64,000 bases of DNA from Eretmocerus hayati. Lineage: Eukaryota > Arthropoda > Insecta > Hymenoptera > Aphelinidae. Below, piece by piece: positions 33,236 to 45,013 of this stretch (positions are counted from its first letter, which is position 1; every line of letters starts with the position of its first letter). The stretch lies in contig CM056744.1 in NCBI GenBank assembly GCA_029851415.1, forward strand, positions 87,903,907 through 87,967,906, written 5' to 3'. The notes below the pieces were generated by a model that did not search any database, was not told where the DNA came from, and saw only the letters and a list, made by a program, of their open reading frames with translations. A program made the position numbers and the translations under genes.

Positions 33236-33475
33236 ATCAGCTTACATCACTTCCTCCATTCATTCACTCCATTTTCATCATCACTCATTCATCATCTTCA
33301 ACACGCATATTCACTCAACGTCATTTTCATTCTCATTCAACAATTTAGTCATCATATCAATCACCGATCATTACTTCTCATTCATTCATCAATACCTCAT
33401 TAATCATCCATTTTTCAAGGGTCAATTCAGAGAATACATATTCATTTCAAAAGTCAATTGATTCAAGAGATGCAA
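33236..33475 (+). repeat. TCAT-rich degenerate array, right part
   Basis: Continuation of the array at 22200-22560, matching its block at about 22295-22440. Confidence 0.55.
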
Positions 33476-33958
33476 CGAACATATAAAAAACATTCTCCCT
33501 TATAAGTTCCTTACATTTGGGACCAATTGACCTTAGTTGTGAATATATATTGGGTGAATTGACCTTGTAGATTCAGACGACCAACAGATCCTCGTGAGCC
33601 AAAACTATGGGGCTTGGCTATCAATCTGCGTCTTTGCAACACTCCGGTACGCATGATGGTGACTCTAAGGATTGAGAGTCATTCATTCATAGAAAATGAG
33701 GCGATCGAGGATGACGCACAGATAGACAGACAGACGATTCCCATAAATCATAATTCATTGAAACGGATACGATGAGCTAGACGAAAAACACACTTACACG
33801 TGCACCATATTATATATAATAATAGATAATAGATAAAAAATCTTGGAAATAGAAAATGAATGAAGAATAAAATAGTCAAGACTGTACAATCAGCATAATA
33901 AAAATTGGACGTGGAGAACCACGCGAAAACGTTTTCAGATCGGATATTAGACTAATAT
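33476..33958. other. unassigned spacer
   Basis: AT-rich sequence with a short (GACA)n-like stretch near 33721. Nothing else seen. Confidence 0.3.
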
Positions 33959-33959
33959 C

Positions 33960-34235
33960 GTCTTAATAAGGTTCAAATAAGGTTTGTATGTATGCGTGGA
34001 TACATTAAGAGGGCAAAAATCTAGTGAAGTAAGGTCTAAATGAGGTTTAAATAAGGTCTGTATATTTGTATGCATGCGTGAATACATTGAGAGGACAAAA
34101 ATCGCGTGAAGTAAGGTCTAAATAAGGTTTAAATAAGGTCTGAATGTTTGCATGTATGCGTGGATACATTGAGAGGACAAAAATCGCGTGGAGTAAGGTG
34201 AAAGAAGGTCTGTATATTTACGTATATACGTATAG
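33960..34235 (+). repeat. 82-bp minisatellite, about 3.3 copies
   Basis: The unit includes AATAAGGTYTG, TATGCGTGRATACATT and GAGAGGACAAAAATCGCGTG. The GCGTG landmark recurs at 33994, 34076 and 34158, an exact 82-bp period. The last unit decays near 34235. Confidence 0.8.
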
Positions 34236-35210
34236 ATCGCAAAAAACTGGTACCGCCGGACGCTACAGGCAGATTATATTATTAACTCCTGAACGATTAA
34301 AATTAGTTTACTCACATGGTGGCGGGTAGAGTTGAAATATTTTGTAAGTGTACCAAAGTTGCCCAGTCGGGGTCTAACTTTGGTACACTTCTTCAAGTGC
34401 TAATAGTCCAGTGGGTATAAAGTTGTGCCTGGATCAATTCGTAAACAGCAAGCTGACAACGGATTCTTATGCAGATTTTATCGCTGAATACGAATCCGAA
34501 GAGATCACTCACGATTTTATCGGGGAAATTGATCAAACAATGATTAAAAACTGATAAAATTCAGTTTCTGGGTATTTGCGGGACGGTGGTTGCGCGGATC
34601 TCGAAATGGCTCTTCTAAAAGTTGTAGCTCTCTTCGAGATGCAAATTTTGAATGGCGTCACGATAAAACAGGACGTCTAGTTGCGGCGTAAAGTCAAAGA
34701 GAAAATTTGTCACAAGTCCCCGTGCACGGCAGGGCTGAACCAATATTAAATGCGACTGAAAAAACGTCGAGATTCCAACGGGATCTCAAAATAGATATGA
34801 AAATACGTTACTAAAAAAAAATTGTCGTAAGTTATGAGGCCGATTCCGAGGGAAGCGTCATACGAAGGGATTCTGTTTCCATATTCTTGATTCTCTATTT
34901 TATCATGAGAAAAATGACGGAAAAGACGTTGTAATGTACTGGAATATGTTCAGACCAAGGCCTGAAAGTAGACGAATGATCGAGCAGAGGAATTTTCACG
35001 ATGACGTGAAAATAAGCGCACGGTTGTCAAGTTCTATGCGTCGTTGATTTGTAGAATCGAATTGAATACATATCAGAATAGTCAATTCCAACGCTCATCA
35101 TACTGAGATACACGATATCGATATCGAAGAGCTCGAATATCGATCTCCCGTGTAGAAGTGAGCGTATCGAAAACATGAACTAACGAATTAGCGAGTTGTT
35201 ACTAGGCTTA

Positions 35211-35563
35211 CAAGGGGAGGACCTGACCTTTGGATCACCAATCCTTTCCAAATTTTTTTTACAGTTTTGTGTCACCTAGAATATGAAGAATCCAGAGTAA
35301 CTCTGTCAAATGGGCCTCCTGTCCAGAGTTACAAGCAAAAATGTTAGCGTTGCCAGTATACCTATATATATATATATAAGTGTATATATATATATCACTT
35401 TTTAACATGGGTCTATATGGGCAATGTTAATGTCATGGGCTGTAACTTTGAACGGGAGGCCCATTTGACGGAGTTACTCTAGATTCTTCATATTCTACGT
35501 AATACAAAACTGTAAAGTAATTTTGGACAAGATTTGTGATCCAAAGGTCAGGTCCCTCCCTCG
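35211..35563. mobile_element. nested foldback, family A, left-arm insertion
   Basis: Ends CAAGGGGAGGACCTGACC and its near reverse complement, flanked by TTA (35208-35210 and 35564-35566). Arms share their sequence with the element at 1271-2052. The centre is a (TA)n-rich stretch. Confidence 0.7.
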
Positions 35564-35941
35564 TTAGTATAGCAAACAGGAGAGAGTGGGGGGGGGGGCA
35601 CGTTGGTGTCACTGATTTTCGCGAGCTTTCTACAGACAGTACTTCTTGATATTGAGAGCCCTAATCATGTGTTGGAGTGAAATATTGCCCAATGAACTTC
35701 ATTGGGGGATGAGAAAAATTATATAGGATATAGGTTTCCATCGCGAGTACCGGCATGATCTTCTAACTTTGTGATTTCTCATCATTTGATAGAATTCATT
35801 GGGTAATATTTCACCCTAACACATGGTAAGGGGTTCCAATATCAACGAGTATTGTCTGTAAAAAGCTCGCAGAAATCAGCTAGACCAACGTGTCCCCCGA
35901 CCCCCCCCCCCTCCCCTACTCGCTCCTGTTTACTATACTAA

Positions 35942-36270
35942 CAAGGAGGGGTCATGGTCTGTGGATCGTGGATTCGGTTGAAACTCTGGGAATTGTCTCA
36001 TTTTGGCACCAAAAGATGATATCCAAAACCGCTTACTTGAATGCTGAAACGTTTTGGAGCTACAGCCTATGACATTAGCGTTGCCCATATAGGCCCATGT
36101 TGAAAGTTGATATTTATAGGTATCCTAACAATGCTAATATGATTGATCACAGCTTTGAAACGTTTTAGCATTCAAGTTAGCGGTTTTGGATATCATCTTT
36201 TGGTGCCAAAAGGAGACGATTCCCGGAGTTTCAGCCGAATTCACGACCCACAGACCATGACCTCTCCTTG
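35942..36270. mobile_element. nested foldback, family A variant, right-arm insertion
   Basis: Ends CAAGGAGGGGTCATGGTCTG and its reverse complement, flanked by TAA (35939-35941 and 36271-36273). Only the outermost bases match the left-arm insert; inner sequence differs, so it is a separate subfamily. Confidence 0.65.
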
Positions 36271-36854
36271 TAAGCCTAGTATCAACTCGCAAATTCGTTT
36301 GTTTCTGTTTTTGATACGCTCACTTCTACACGGGGGATCGACTCCACGGGAACTTGGGACAAATTTTCTACTTGACTTTACGCCGCAACTAGACGTCCTG
36401 TTTTATCGTGACGCGATTCAAAATTTGCATCTCGAAGAGAGCTACAACTTTTAGAGGAACCATTTCGAGATCCGCGCAACCACCTTCCCGCAAATGCCCA
36501 AAAACTGAATTTCATCAGCATTTAATAGCTTTTTGATCAACTTTTCCATTAAAATCGCGAGTGATCTCCTCGGATTCGTATTCAGCGATGAAATCTGCAA
36601 AAGAACCCGTTTTCAGCTTGCTGTTTACGAATTGATCCACCTAATCCATTGTAAGAAATTTATACCCACTGGACTATAATAGCTCCGGGTTAGACCCATC
36701 AAATTGAACTTTGTGGCCCGTCAATCGAAAGCTGAAACTGTAAGCTTGAGATTGAGCAGTAATAGGAGTGGGTTTTGTCAATGTATATTCAGATGCCAGA
36801 CCAAGAAAAATAAAAAGGAACGAAATCGTACTAAATTTACTCAATTTGACGGTA

Positions 36855-37914
36855 TCTTAGATCATTTTGAAGCATGTTCTAAGACCTTCAGAGTGAGCTA
36901 AAGTATGTCCGATTGTGTCAAAGAAAAAAAAAAGAAAAAAAGACCTAGAATGACCTTTTGGAGCTCGATTTGGATGAATATTTCAATAACTGAATATATC
37001 CCCTTGGTCGGTGATAGATTTTGAGCACTTTATTTGGGCTATTCTACGAAATGACTCCATTGCCCTATATCTTCGATGTCGATCCTCCAACTGGCTATAT
37101 CGGTTGTAAAAAGTAGGTATATATACATCACTACTTTCAGTGTCTCTTAAAATCGACTTAATGGAAATTTAATTTGTTCAGTTGACTATCTTATGATATT
37201 ATACTTCTTTCATTTTGTAAACTTTGTGTCCGTGACTTTTCGCCTCTATCATTGTGTTGTGCTCATGAGTAGTCATGCCTGTAATTCCACGTCAGATGGC
37301 GATTTCAGTGATCAATGATCACAAAAAATGGTATCTTCACTTTCTTATTCTGCTGGTAATTCGTAAAGCTTATAATGTGTTGTCATATTGTTACATTCTG
37401 ATAAAAATTATATTCGCTAGTTACTCTAGTGACTCATTCGTAGTCGAGAATAAATACTTATTTTGATAAGTAGTTTCACAAAATCATCTCAGGATTCTAT
37501 TCGGTACTCAGCGCTCACCCACTTCCCCTCATCTCCGTTTTTTGAGAAAATTTTGAGCTGCTGACTCACTATGTTCCTTCTTTTAACTTGAGATGTTCCT
37601 TTAATTCAAAGCTCTCAACTCATTGTCAGTTTGCATAAATGTAGCACCTTTTTTTGATCTTTACATGTTTATTCGGCCGGGGAAACGATATAGGTGCTTT
37701 CTCGGTTCCGGGTAAAAGTTTTTAAAGCGATTCTCCATAGCCGAATCAGATAACCAGTTGCACAGGTAACCACTCGCTTTCCTCTCACTCTCATTCAATG
37801 AATTATTTATTCTCTTGTCCGTCTGGACAAAATGACTGCACAAGGCGTACTATGAATACTCAATCATCTGGCGAGATATATCTTGAATAACTATATACAA
37901 AGTCATAGTTATCG
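36855..37914. other. unassigned sequence
   Basis: An A-rich stretch near 36925-36945 and otherwise no recognisable feature. Confidence 0.3.
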
Positions 37915-38430
37915 AGATTTGACTAAAAGGGTCTGATTGCACGCTGATGCCAAAAGCAGATATGTGACAAGGATCCACCTGCCTTCATGGAATGCAGAAA
38001 AAGCCTAATTGCATCGCAAATATTTCAAAATGCTGTGATTGAATCTCAAAACGACTTAACTACCATTATTGAGTTCATAGAAGGCGTGAGTGAAGCCAAA
38101 ACATTTCAAAAAGGCGTAACTGCAATTATTTGAGCTTAAAAAGGCTCAACTGTCATAATTAATTGCAGAAAGGACCTAACTGCAACCAAAATTCTTCGAA
38201 AGGGCGTAGCTGCTATGATGGAGTTTTGAAAGGACGTAACTTCTATGATAAAATTTTGAAAGGGCGTAACTGCTTTGATAGAATTCTAAAAGGTCTCAAC
38301 TTTTTTCTCATCCCAAAAGGATTTGGAAAAAGGAAAGGAAAGGAAGCTGACAGAAAATACTTAAAAGCGCGTAATTACTCTGCAACGGGCAGTGGCGGTG
38401 GATCTGGAAAAAGGGCGTAATTACCGAGGA
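37915..38430 (+). repeat. degenerate 30-bp minisatellite
   Basis: The core unit resembles GAAAGGGCGTAACTGCTATG followed by ATxxAxTTTT. Starts at 38168, 38198, 38228, 38258 and 38288 are exactly 30 bp apart; flanking units are more diverged and 30-45 bp long. Because 30 is divisible by three, an open frame (38163-38420, +) reads as a 10-residue repeat, KGRNxxDxIL. Without promoter or homology I treat this as a consequence of the repeat. Confidence 0.65.
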
Positions 38431-38784
38431 CATTTTTTTTAACTCTACCGGTTCTGGAAACGCTGTTTCACCAAATATAACGATGGAAACATATCGTTCT
38501 ACCTTCAAATTGGAAGTTTTGACCCTTCTCTAGAGAAAATAAGTTCTCGCCATTTTCACACAATTGATGATAGCTTCTCAGGCCTATGGAACCATCGAGC
38601 ATGGATCAAGCCACCTCCCAGTAATCAGATATCTTTCAAAATCTGCCAAGAGACACTGTCGTGGAATTTGGAGTAGATTAGACTTGATTTTGAGATTTCA
38701 TCTCATATTTTGTGAGGAAAGTTGGCCGAAATTTGACCCTGTATTCGGAAATAAGGGCGTAACTCCATTTTATGCTATTCTGTG

Positions 38785-38985
38785 TGCATAGTTGTGCGTA
38801 AATGGCTATTTACACGCTAGTGTGCCGTGTGCAAATTGCGAATTTCGTGTGCAAATGCCAAAACAGTGCGCAAATTTTCTTTTGCGCAACTCGCAAATCG
38901 CTCAACCGTGTGCAAATTGGTCATTTGCGCACGGTGCAAACATAGATTACTGCGCAAATTTTGTTTGCGCAAGGGAAAATCAGAT
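38785..38985. repeat. cluster of TGYGCAAAT-like words
   Basis: GTGTGCAAAT, GTGCGCAAAT, TTTGCGCA and close variants recur about ten times on both strands. Much of the stretch can fold into alternative hairpins. A related patch lies at 39645-39770. Confidence 0.55.
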
Positions 38986-38989
38986 TATT

Positions 38990-40740
38990 TTGAGCTGAAG
39001 ATGACATTTAGAATAGTGCAGTCCAGGCTATGGAGTGTGAGTACAAGATCGATCGACATGTCCAGAAACCACGATGATTGACTGTATCCCGCGGCAAGTT
39101 TATGGGGCTATAGCTCGGTTCTGAGCGATTGATTTTCAACCCCAGTCACAGGCCGAAATCAAAATTCAAAATAACCGCCTGGAAGAGGGGGAACTCATGA
39201 AAGAAGGTCTAGAGATACTTTATACATTTTCATAGACTTACAAATATTGGAAGATTACATAAATGAATTTTGAATCTGAAACTTGAAATGAAAAGTTTTT
39301 TTTTTTATATATTTCTCATATTTCTTCAGCCGGGGGGCTCCGCGCCCGAACCCCCACCGGGGCTGCCGCCCCTGTACGCCCTGTGTGCCCCCTCGCCTCT
39401 CCCGAATATACGATCGTACTGAAAATTTAGGTAACAGGTTTTCATTTTGGTAAAATTCGATGGCTTTTAGTCGATGACTTTTAATTGGGAGTGATCGAAT
39501 CTGTCATAATATTCACTAATGAGTCAGAAATGACTACATTTTCACGCCAACAATTCTGCCGCTCAATAATGCTGAATTTATTTCAACCACTGCGTATTTT
39601 TTGGCGAGTTACAACTTTGCTCACAGCAATAGCATAAAATATCGTGAGCAACACGGGGCAAACGTTTGCGCACAGTTCCATTATTCGCGCCATGTGCAAA
39701 CGGTGCAAATAACGAAACTGTGCGCAAACGGCTCATTCGCACACTCTTGCGGTGACTCGCAAATTTTCGTTTGACCCCTTGTTGCTTGATATACTATTTA
39801 AAAATTGCTGAACAAAGCTCAAAGTCAAATTCTATCCTCCGGCTCGAATTTGGCTACTTCGAGAACGATATCTTCTTCGCCATAAGTCAGGTCAACTCGT
39901 CCAAATACGCCTCTGGCTATTTCTATTACCTTTTTATTGATTTTCTCAAAATGACCGCTTTGCAATTACGCCCTTTCCCACACACCCCTCAATTTGAATT
40001 TGCCGCCAGCGCACATATATCTATGTAATTGAGTTCATTGTTCTCCCTAGAACTCTTCCAAGACTTTTCTTGTGGCTGCAAGATAATTAATAAAAGTCTT
40101 GTTGAAAGTCTTGCTGGGTCTCATATACAAGACTTCGAGCAAAGCTTTTGCAAAGACATATTTTGAGACTTTCAACACATTTTTCCCCCAGGGTACCTCG
40201 CCTTGTGGCTCATCGATGTAGGTTTCTGAGCGAGGAGTACAAAGCTCCTTGTGCTCAGCGCGAGAGTCGAGGGCTCTATTCTATTCATTAGCTTGATATT
40301 GTTTGATGGAGCACATGCGCTCGAAGAGAGAATTTTGGCTCATTGATGATAGGTTCTGAGCGAAGAGCACTGCAGGGCTCTTCCTCTTCAGTGCGAGAGC
40401 ACAGGGGTCTTCTTCGTTGGGAATATGATTATAGTTTGTGGAACATAAGGCTCAGCTATCGGTGAAGTGTACCCGAAATTTTTATTCGAGGAGTTTTAAT
40501 GTGTTGGCCTGCCTACTGTAACTGGGACTGCTTGCCACGGGAACTCAATAGCAACCAGAAAGGCTCATTTGAAGATGCATTATCATATTTTGACCCCTGT
40601 GTTGTGCGGATCTGTAACATTCCCACTCCTGATCGTTGGTGTTGGATTGAATCGAGCCTCCGAGTCATTTCTTCGGCGTGTATGTGACTATTTATTTTAT
40701 TGTCACTTGACGTGAGCATACTCCCGCATTAATATTATGT
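38990..40740. other. unassigned sequence
   Basis: There is a T run (39297-39305), then a GC-rich block at 39330-39410 resembling the one at 11665-11735. A second patch of GTGCAAAC/GCGCAAAC words lies at 39645-39770. No gene recognised. Confidence 0.35.
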
Positions 40741-40984
40741 ATCACCGCGAATATACAATTTTTTGCACACGAGCCATCGAATCACTCGCATACGCAACCG
40801 ACGCACCCAAATCGTACGCTACTCAAGCGTACGATTCAGCGCGTTTGAAGTCACAAATCAATCAACTCATTTTCCTCGGGTACCGAGTCGCAATTGCGTC
40901 TTGAAACTGTGAGAATTATTCGAGTGCCTAACCCCGTCCCTAATCCAACGACGGCGAGAACGCCCACGCACCTAGACTGAACGG

Positions 40985-41191
40985 ATGGACCGTCCCAGCC
41001 AACGACAGAGACGTTCCAAAACCCACGTACCCCGCTCCGAAGAGGAGCACCGACGAGCCCTCTACGGACTTCAACAGGCCAAACGCTTGGCGCTGCTCGG
41101 AGCGTTGAAAGCCGAGGCCTCAACTCAACAAAACAAGACCGCTCAACCCTCAACGATCTCGTCTCCGGCCATCAGCGAGACGCGGGAGTGA
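40985..41191 (+). CDS. short basic hypothetical ORF
   Basis: 68 codons from MDRPSQRQRRSKTHV, rich in Arg, Gln, Ala and Ser and higher in GC than its surroundings. Together with upstream AT-rich sequence it could be a remnant of the start of an LTR element's gag, but I found no LTR partner. Low support. Confidence 0.2.
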   Translation: MDRPSQRQRRSKTHVPRSEEEHRRALYGLQQAKRLALLGALKAEASTQQNKTAQPSTISSPAISETRE

Positions 41192-41320
41192 ATTTTTGTT
41201 CTACTCTCATTGACGAGGTTTCCCGCCAGCGGAATCCCGAGCCCCGTCACACTAATTCCTGAGAATCACTCCATTTCAATCCATCTTGTCGCCATACTTG
41301 GAAAATGATTATCCCTTGAG

Positions 41321-41723
41321 CACGGTGCCCTTGAATGCAATTTAAATGAAATATTCCGTTACCAACGGGATTATTTTGGTTTCCGTTTCCGGATATCTTA
41401 AAGAATACATTCCTAAAAGAATTAAAATCTTTCGCCGAGCCGTTTTGAAGGAATGTCATTTGGAACATTTTTTGGAACTCTTATTTCCTCAATGATAATA
41501 AATGTTCTCCAAACCTAAGATTCCTTGGTCAAATGATGATCTAAATGAAAAATGATGATTCAGGAGGATGATTCGAGTAATTATGACAATGAGAATAGTT
41601 ACGAGAGATTAAATCTCCAAAACTGCTGATTGTGGAGAGTCCTTTTGGGGGAAAAATTATGAAGCAGAGTCCGGATCTCAAATTGGGATTCCCATCCACA
41701 TCTTGATCAAAACTACTCAAGTT
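41321..41723 (+). repeat. left terminal inverted repeat (403 bp)
   Basis: Pairs with 45014-45416 along its whole length with few mismatches. The terminal heptamer CACGGTG differs at one base from the V(D)J recombination heptamer CACAGTG. Confidence 0.85.
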
Positions 41724-42121
41724 ACGATCAATATCAATCAACATAAATCAATATAGCATTGCTAATCATCGTTTCAACGTCATCAATCGACACAGATCGG
41801 TAAGTTGGAATACTGTTTTGCGGTCGTCTTACGACACCGTACCCCGTCTGCGGCAAATTCCTCGCGTGCTCAATCGGCGACATTTGTTGATATGGTCTAC
41901 ATACTCGCTCCAGACAATACTCTCAGTATACATGTATGCCAGCGAAATTCATAACAAGAGTGAATTCTGGAACTTTAGCTAATGGGTCACTCAACTAGTA
42001 TCTCGCCAGCTTGTGAGCGCTTCGCATGTGTCTCTGAACCTTGTGGTGAAAAGTTTCAATTGTTATCCCAATCAATGCGTATTCATTGCTACGTTGACTG
42101 TATGCGGATTTCACAATCGTG
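41724..42121. other. transposase 5' region
   Basis: Probable promoter and 5' untranslated region. An in-frame stop at 42095-42097 supports the ATG at 42122 as the first start. Confidence 0.4.
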
Positions 42122-44901
42122 ATGACGAAGGACCATGCATTTTCTCACGAGGAGAATAGATCCAAAGTCTGTCTGTTATGTTTTCGAAAGAAGAAAATGA
42201 TGGTTCCCATCAAAAATCAACTGAAAATAGATCTGGAGACAATTTTCAATCATTATCGAGAAAGCAAAAGTTCACCAAGTGCTTTGTGTGGTACGTGTAA
42301 GGTGCACGTGAGTCGAGTTAAATCTGGCAAAGAGACGATGAATATTTTGAATTCACCCAGAGTCGTGGATATGATAGTTTCCGAGTCAACCGAGAATTCG
42401 AGGTGTGATTGTGAAATCTGTGATGTTGCACGAAAAACTCTCAATTCACAGCAACAAACTACATCTAAATCAGCAGGTGAGTACTTGAAACCCTGTCAAA
42501 TGGCATTGTTCCAAAATTCCATGGATTTTACGAATAGGTTTCTCATATCGACGTCCCAACATCGTGAACTTGTGGCTTCCGAAAATTTTTTTACGTACAG
42601 CCCGAGTCACGCACTAGTAATCAGCCTTTCCATCACGATGATTTTGACGTCTCGCAACTCTACCCTCGCTACCCTACATCAATATATCTCTTGATTATCG
42701 GGTTACCTATCAAAGTGGAAATACGCACAGATTGCGCTCGCGCTTCTTCAATATTTGGACGACAAATTGTACTAGGCTATTTTGCTTTGCGCGGAGTCAC
42801 GCATGAAACTCAATGATCTTCTCTCGATTCATAAATGTTGCAGAAAACTGATATCAAAATGTCATAACTCTTCAGTGGGCTCAAATTCCCATTATTACAA
42901 TAACCATCAACTATTTTTCCATTCATCATTGAAATTAAACCATAGTGTACTCGAATTTCCGTAGAACAACGTAAAATATTTATGTATCTCGTACCAAAAA
43001 AGCTTCTCTTTTCACTCTCGCACTGGGGAATCCTGATCCATTACGTGACGTTTTTCGTCGAGCGTAGGGGCCTTGTGAGAAGTTTTTATCGGAAATTCCA
43101 CGTGCTTAACATCATTTCCAAAAAAATTGCATAAATTCGGAATGTGACGCGGTTTTGTATGAAATCTTCAAGTTTCATTGAATTTGACAAAGTTCCCGAG
43201 TGGAATTCATTCATGTCGTGGATTATATTACAGGAAATCCAGCTCCAAGCACATTGAAAAACCCCTGCCGCAAATGTCTCACTCCGGTATCCAAAGGAGT
43301 ATCTCATATCTGCAATGTGCAGTCTCAAGTTGATAATCTTTCAACTTATTTGGAAAGTTGTCCCCAAAGAGTACAAGATCAAGTAGTGTCCAAATTCATA
43401 AAAAATAGGACTGCAGTAGAAGAATGTCCAGAGTCACAGGAGACACTCGTCATCCGACAATCACGAGGCAAGCCACTCCATTTCATCAGAAAATCCTGCA
43501 AAGGGTCCATAAGTAAAAAGACCGCGTGTAAACGCTCAGTATCTGCAGAGGATCTTTCAAAACTGCAGATAAGCATGAATCTAAGCTCTCGCCAGACGCA
43601 TGGGATCGCCTCATTTTTACGGACAGCCACACAAGATAGAAAATTTATCGAATCAGGCTCGACGATTAAGCTTATGGAGAAATCTCACCTACTCGACGAT
43701 TTTTTCAGCCACGGAGAGTTTGAGTTCTTGAAGATTAATGGAAAAGAGATCTCCGAAGTGCATAGAGTTGTGGTCCATTGTATTGGTATAAGTGATTTCA
43801 TAGCGTTCATAAAAGAGAAAAGGCGCACTGGAGAGTATCTTATCAAGAAGGGCTTGGACGGTGGAGGAGGATTTTTCAAAATTTGCCTCTCAATTCAGTC
43901 GGAAACATCGACAGCAGAAATTACCGGCTCAGAACGTCGGAAATTTTCTGACGGTATTGCATTCAAACAGTTCAAAGATTCTGCAGTCAAAAAGATATTC
44001 CTGTTGGCAGTAGCTCCTAAGATTCAGGAAAATTATAACAATGTTTCTACATTAATGAATGCCCTGGATCTCGAAGAGCTTGAAGGAACTATAGCTACCG
44101 ATCTGAAATTAGCTAGCATCATATCCGGTATTATGCCGCAGAGCTGCACCCACCCATGCATCTGGTGTTTTGTGAATAAAGATGATCTCAACACCTGCGG
44201 TGAACTCAAAACGGTCCAAAAGAATCTGACTTACTACGAGAAGTGGGTTGCAGCTGGATCAGTGAAGAATGATGCGAAAAATTTCATGAATTGCGTGAAC
44301 AGACCACTATTCAAGAGCGATCCGGACGAGACATTCCTGCAACTAATACCACCACCTCAACTGCACTTCATGCTAGGAGTGGTAAATACCATATTCTTCC
44401 ATATGTACCGAGAGTTTGAGAGTGAATCTACAGCTTGGATGAAAAAATGCAACGTTGAACGAGAGATGACACATGGTAGCCCAGCTTTCAAAGGGAACTC
44501 GTGTAAAAAACTTTTGGAGAATTCCGATTTACTATGTGTTCAACCAAATTCAAGACTGGAAAAATATCAAACATCCTTCTCTGACTTCCGGGATGTTGTA
44601 AACTCGTGTTTTGGAGAGGTTCTGGATCCCGATTACAAGCTTTTCATCGCCAAGTTTCGTCAAAGCTATATGAACTTAGGAATCAGTGTGACTCCAAAGG
44701 TACACGCAGTATTTTTTCACGTCGAACAGTTCTGCGAATCGAAAAAAAAGAGGATTGGGCTTCTACAGTGAGCAAGCAGTTGAGTCTGTTCACTCCGACT
44801 TCAATTCCCTCTGGGAGAAGTATAAAGTTAACGATTCGAACGAGAAATATCCCGAGAAACTTCTACGTGCAGTGTGCTCATACAATGCCTCCCACATTTG
44901 A
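42122..44901 (+). pseudogene. Chapaev-like transposase, two exons, one frameshift
   Basis: Exon 1 (42122-42476) ends at CAG/GTGAGT. Exon 2 starts at 43234 after TATATTACAG, and the split codon is in phase. Exon 1 has paired cysteines CLLC, CGTC and CDCEIC followed by DVARK, in the order seen in the RAG1 N-terminal zinc region. Exon 2 opens with a C..C..HxC cluster (CRKC, SHIC). It continues with GLDGGGGFFK (43851-43880), whose Asp is a candidate catalytic residue, then CTHPCIWC (a likely zinc ribbon) and PPPQLHFMLG. The frame is lost at an A8 run (44742-44749). The next frame (44752-44901) carries a conserved-looking SEQAVESVH block with a candidate catalytic Glu and then a stop. It would cut and reinsert the element. 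Family assignment rests on motifs and ends, not a search. Confidence 0.7.
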
Positions 44902-45013
44902 AGAATTCATAAGTCTTTGGAAAAAGATGGAATCATTCTGTATTACAGGCTCACAGTGACTTCTTATCATGTCTCCTCATTTATCTTGTACAATGTGCAT
45001 CTATATTGGCCCC

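Larger units (their letters stand above)
34404..36676. mobile_element. 2.27-kb foldback element with secondary palindromes in both arms
   Basis: The ends are TAGTCCAGTGGG and its reverse complement, flanked by TAA (34401-34403 and 36677-36679), read as a 3-bp target duplication. Arms pair from 34404 to about 34730 with about 36345 to 36676, again at about 35136-35207 with 36274-36345, and finally at 35567-35745 with about 35760-35938. The left arm has about 400 bp (34735-35135) with no partner on the right. No transposase. Two smaller palindromes sit at mirror-image sites in the arms. Confidence 0.7.
34287..36852 (+). mobile_element. CCAAAGT-rich MITE family P, copy 3 (5' truncated, split by a palindrome)
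   Basis: Begins inside the element at TCCTGAACGATTAAAATTA (matching about 5338 of copy 1). It runs through the central CCAAAGT palindrome to 34403, is interrupted, and resumes at about 36680 to end with TTTGACGG before TA (36853-36854). Confidence 0.75.

Noticed and set aside
33960..34235. CRISPR-like array
   Set aside because: The 82-bp units are continuous, without unique spacers, and the sequence is eukaryotic.
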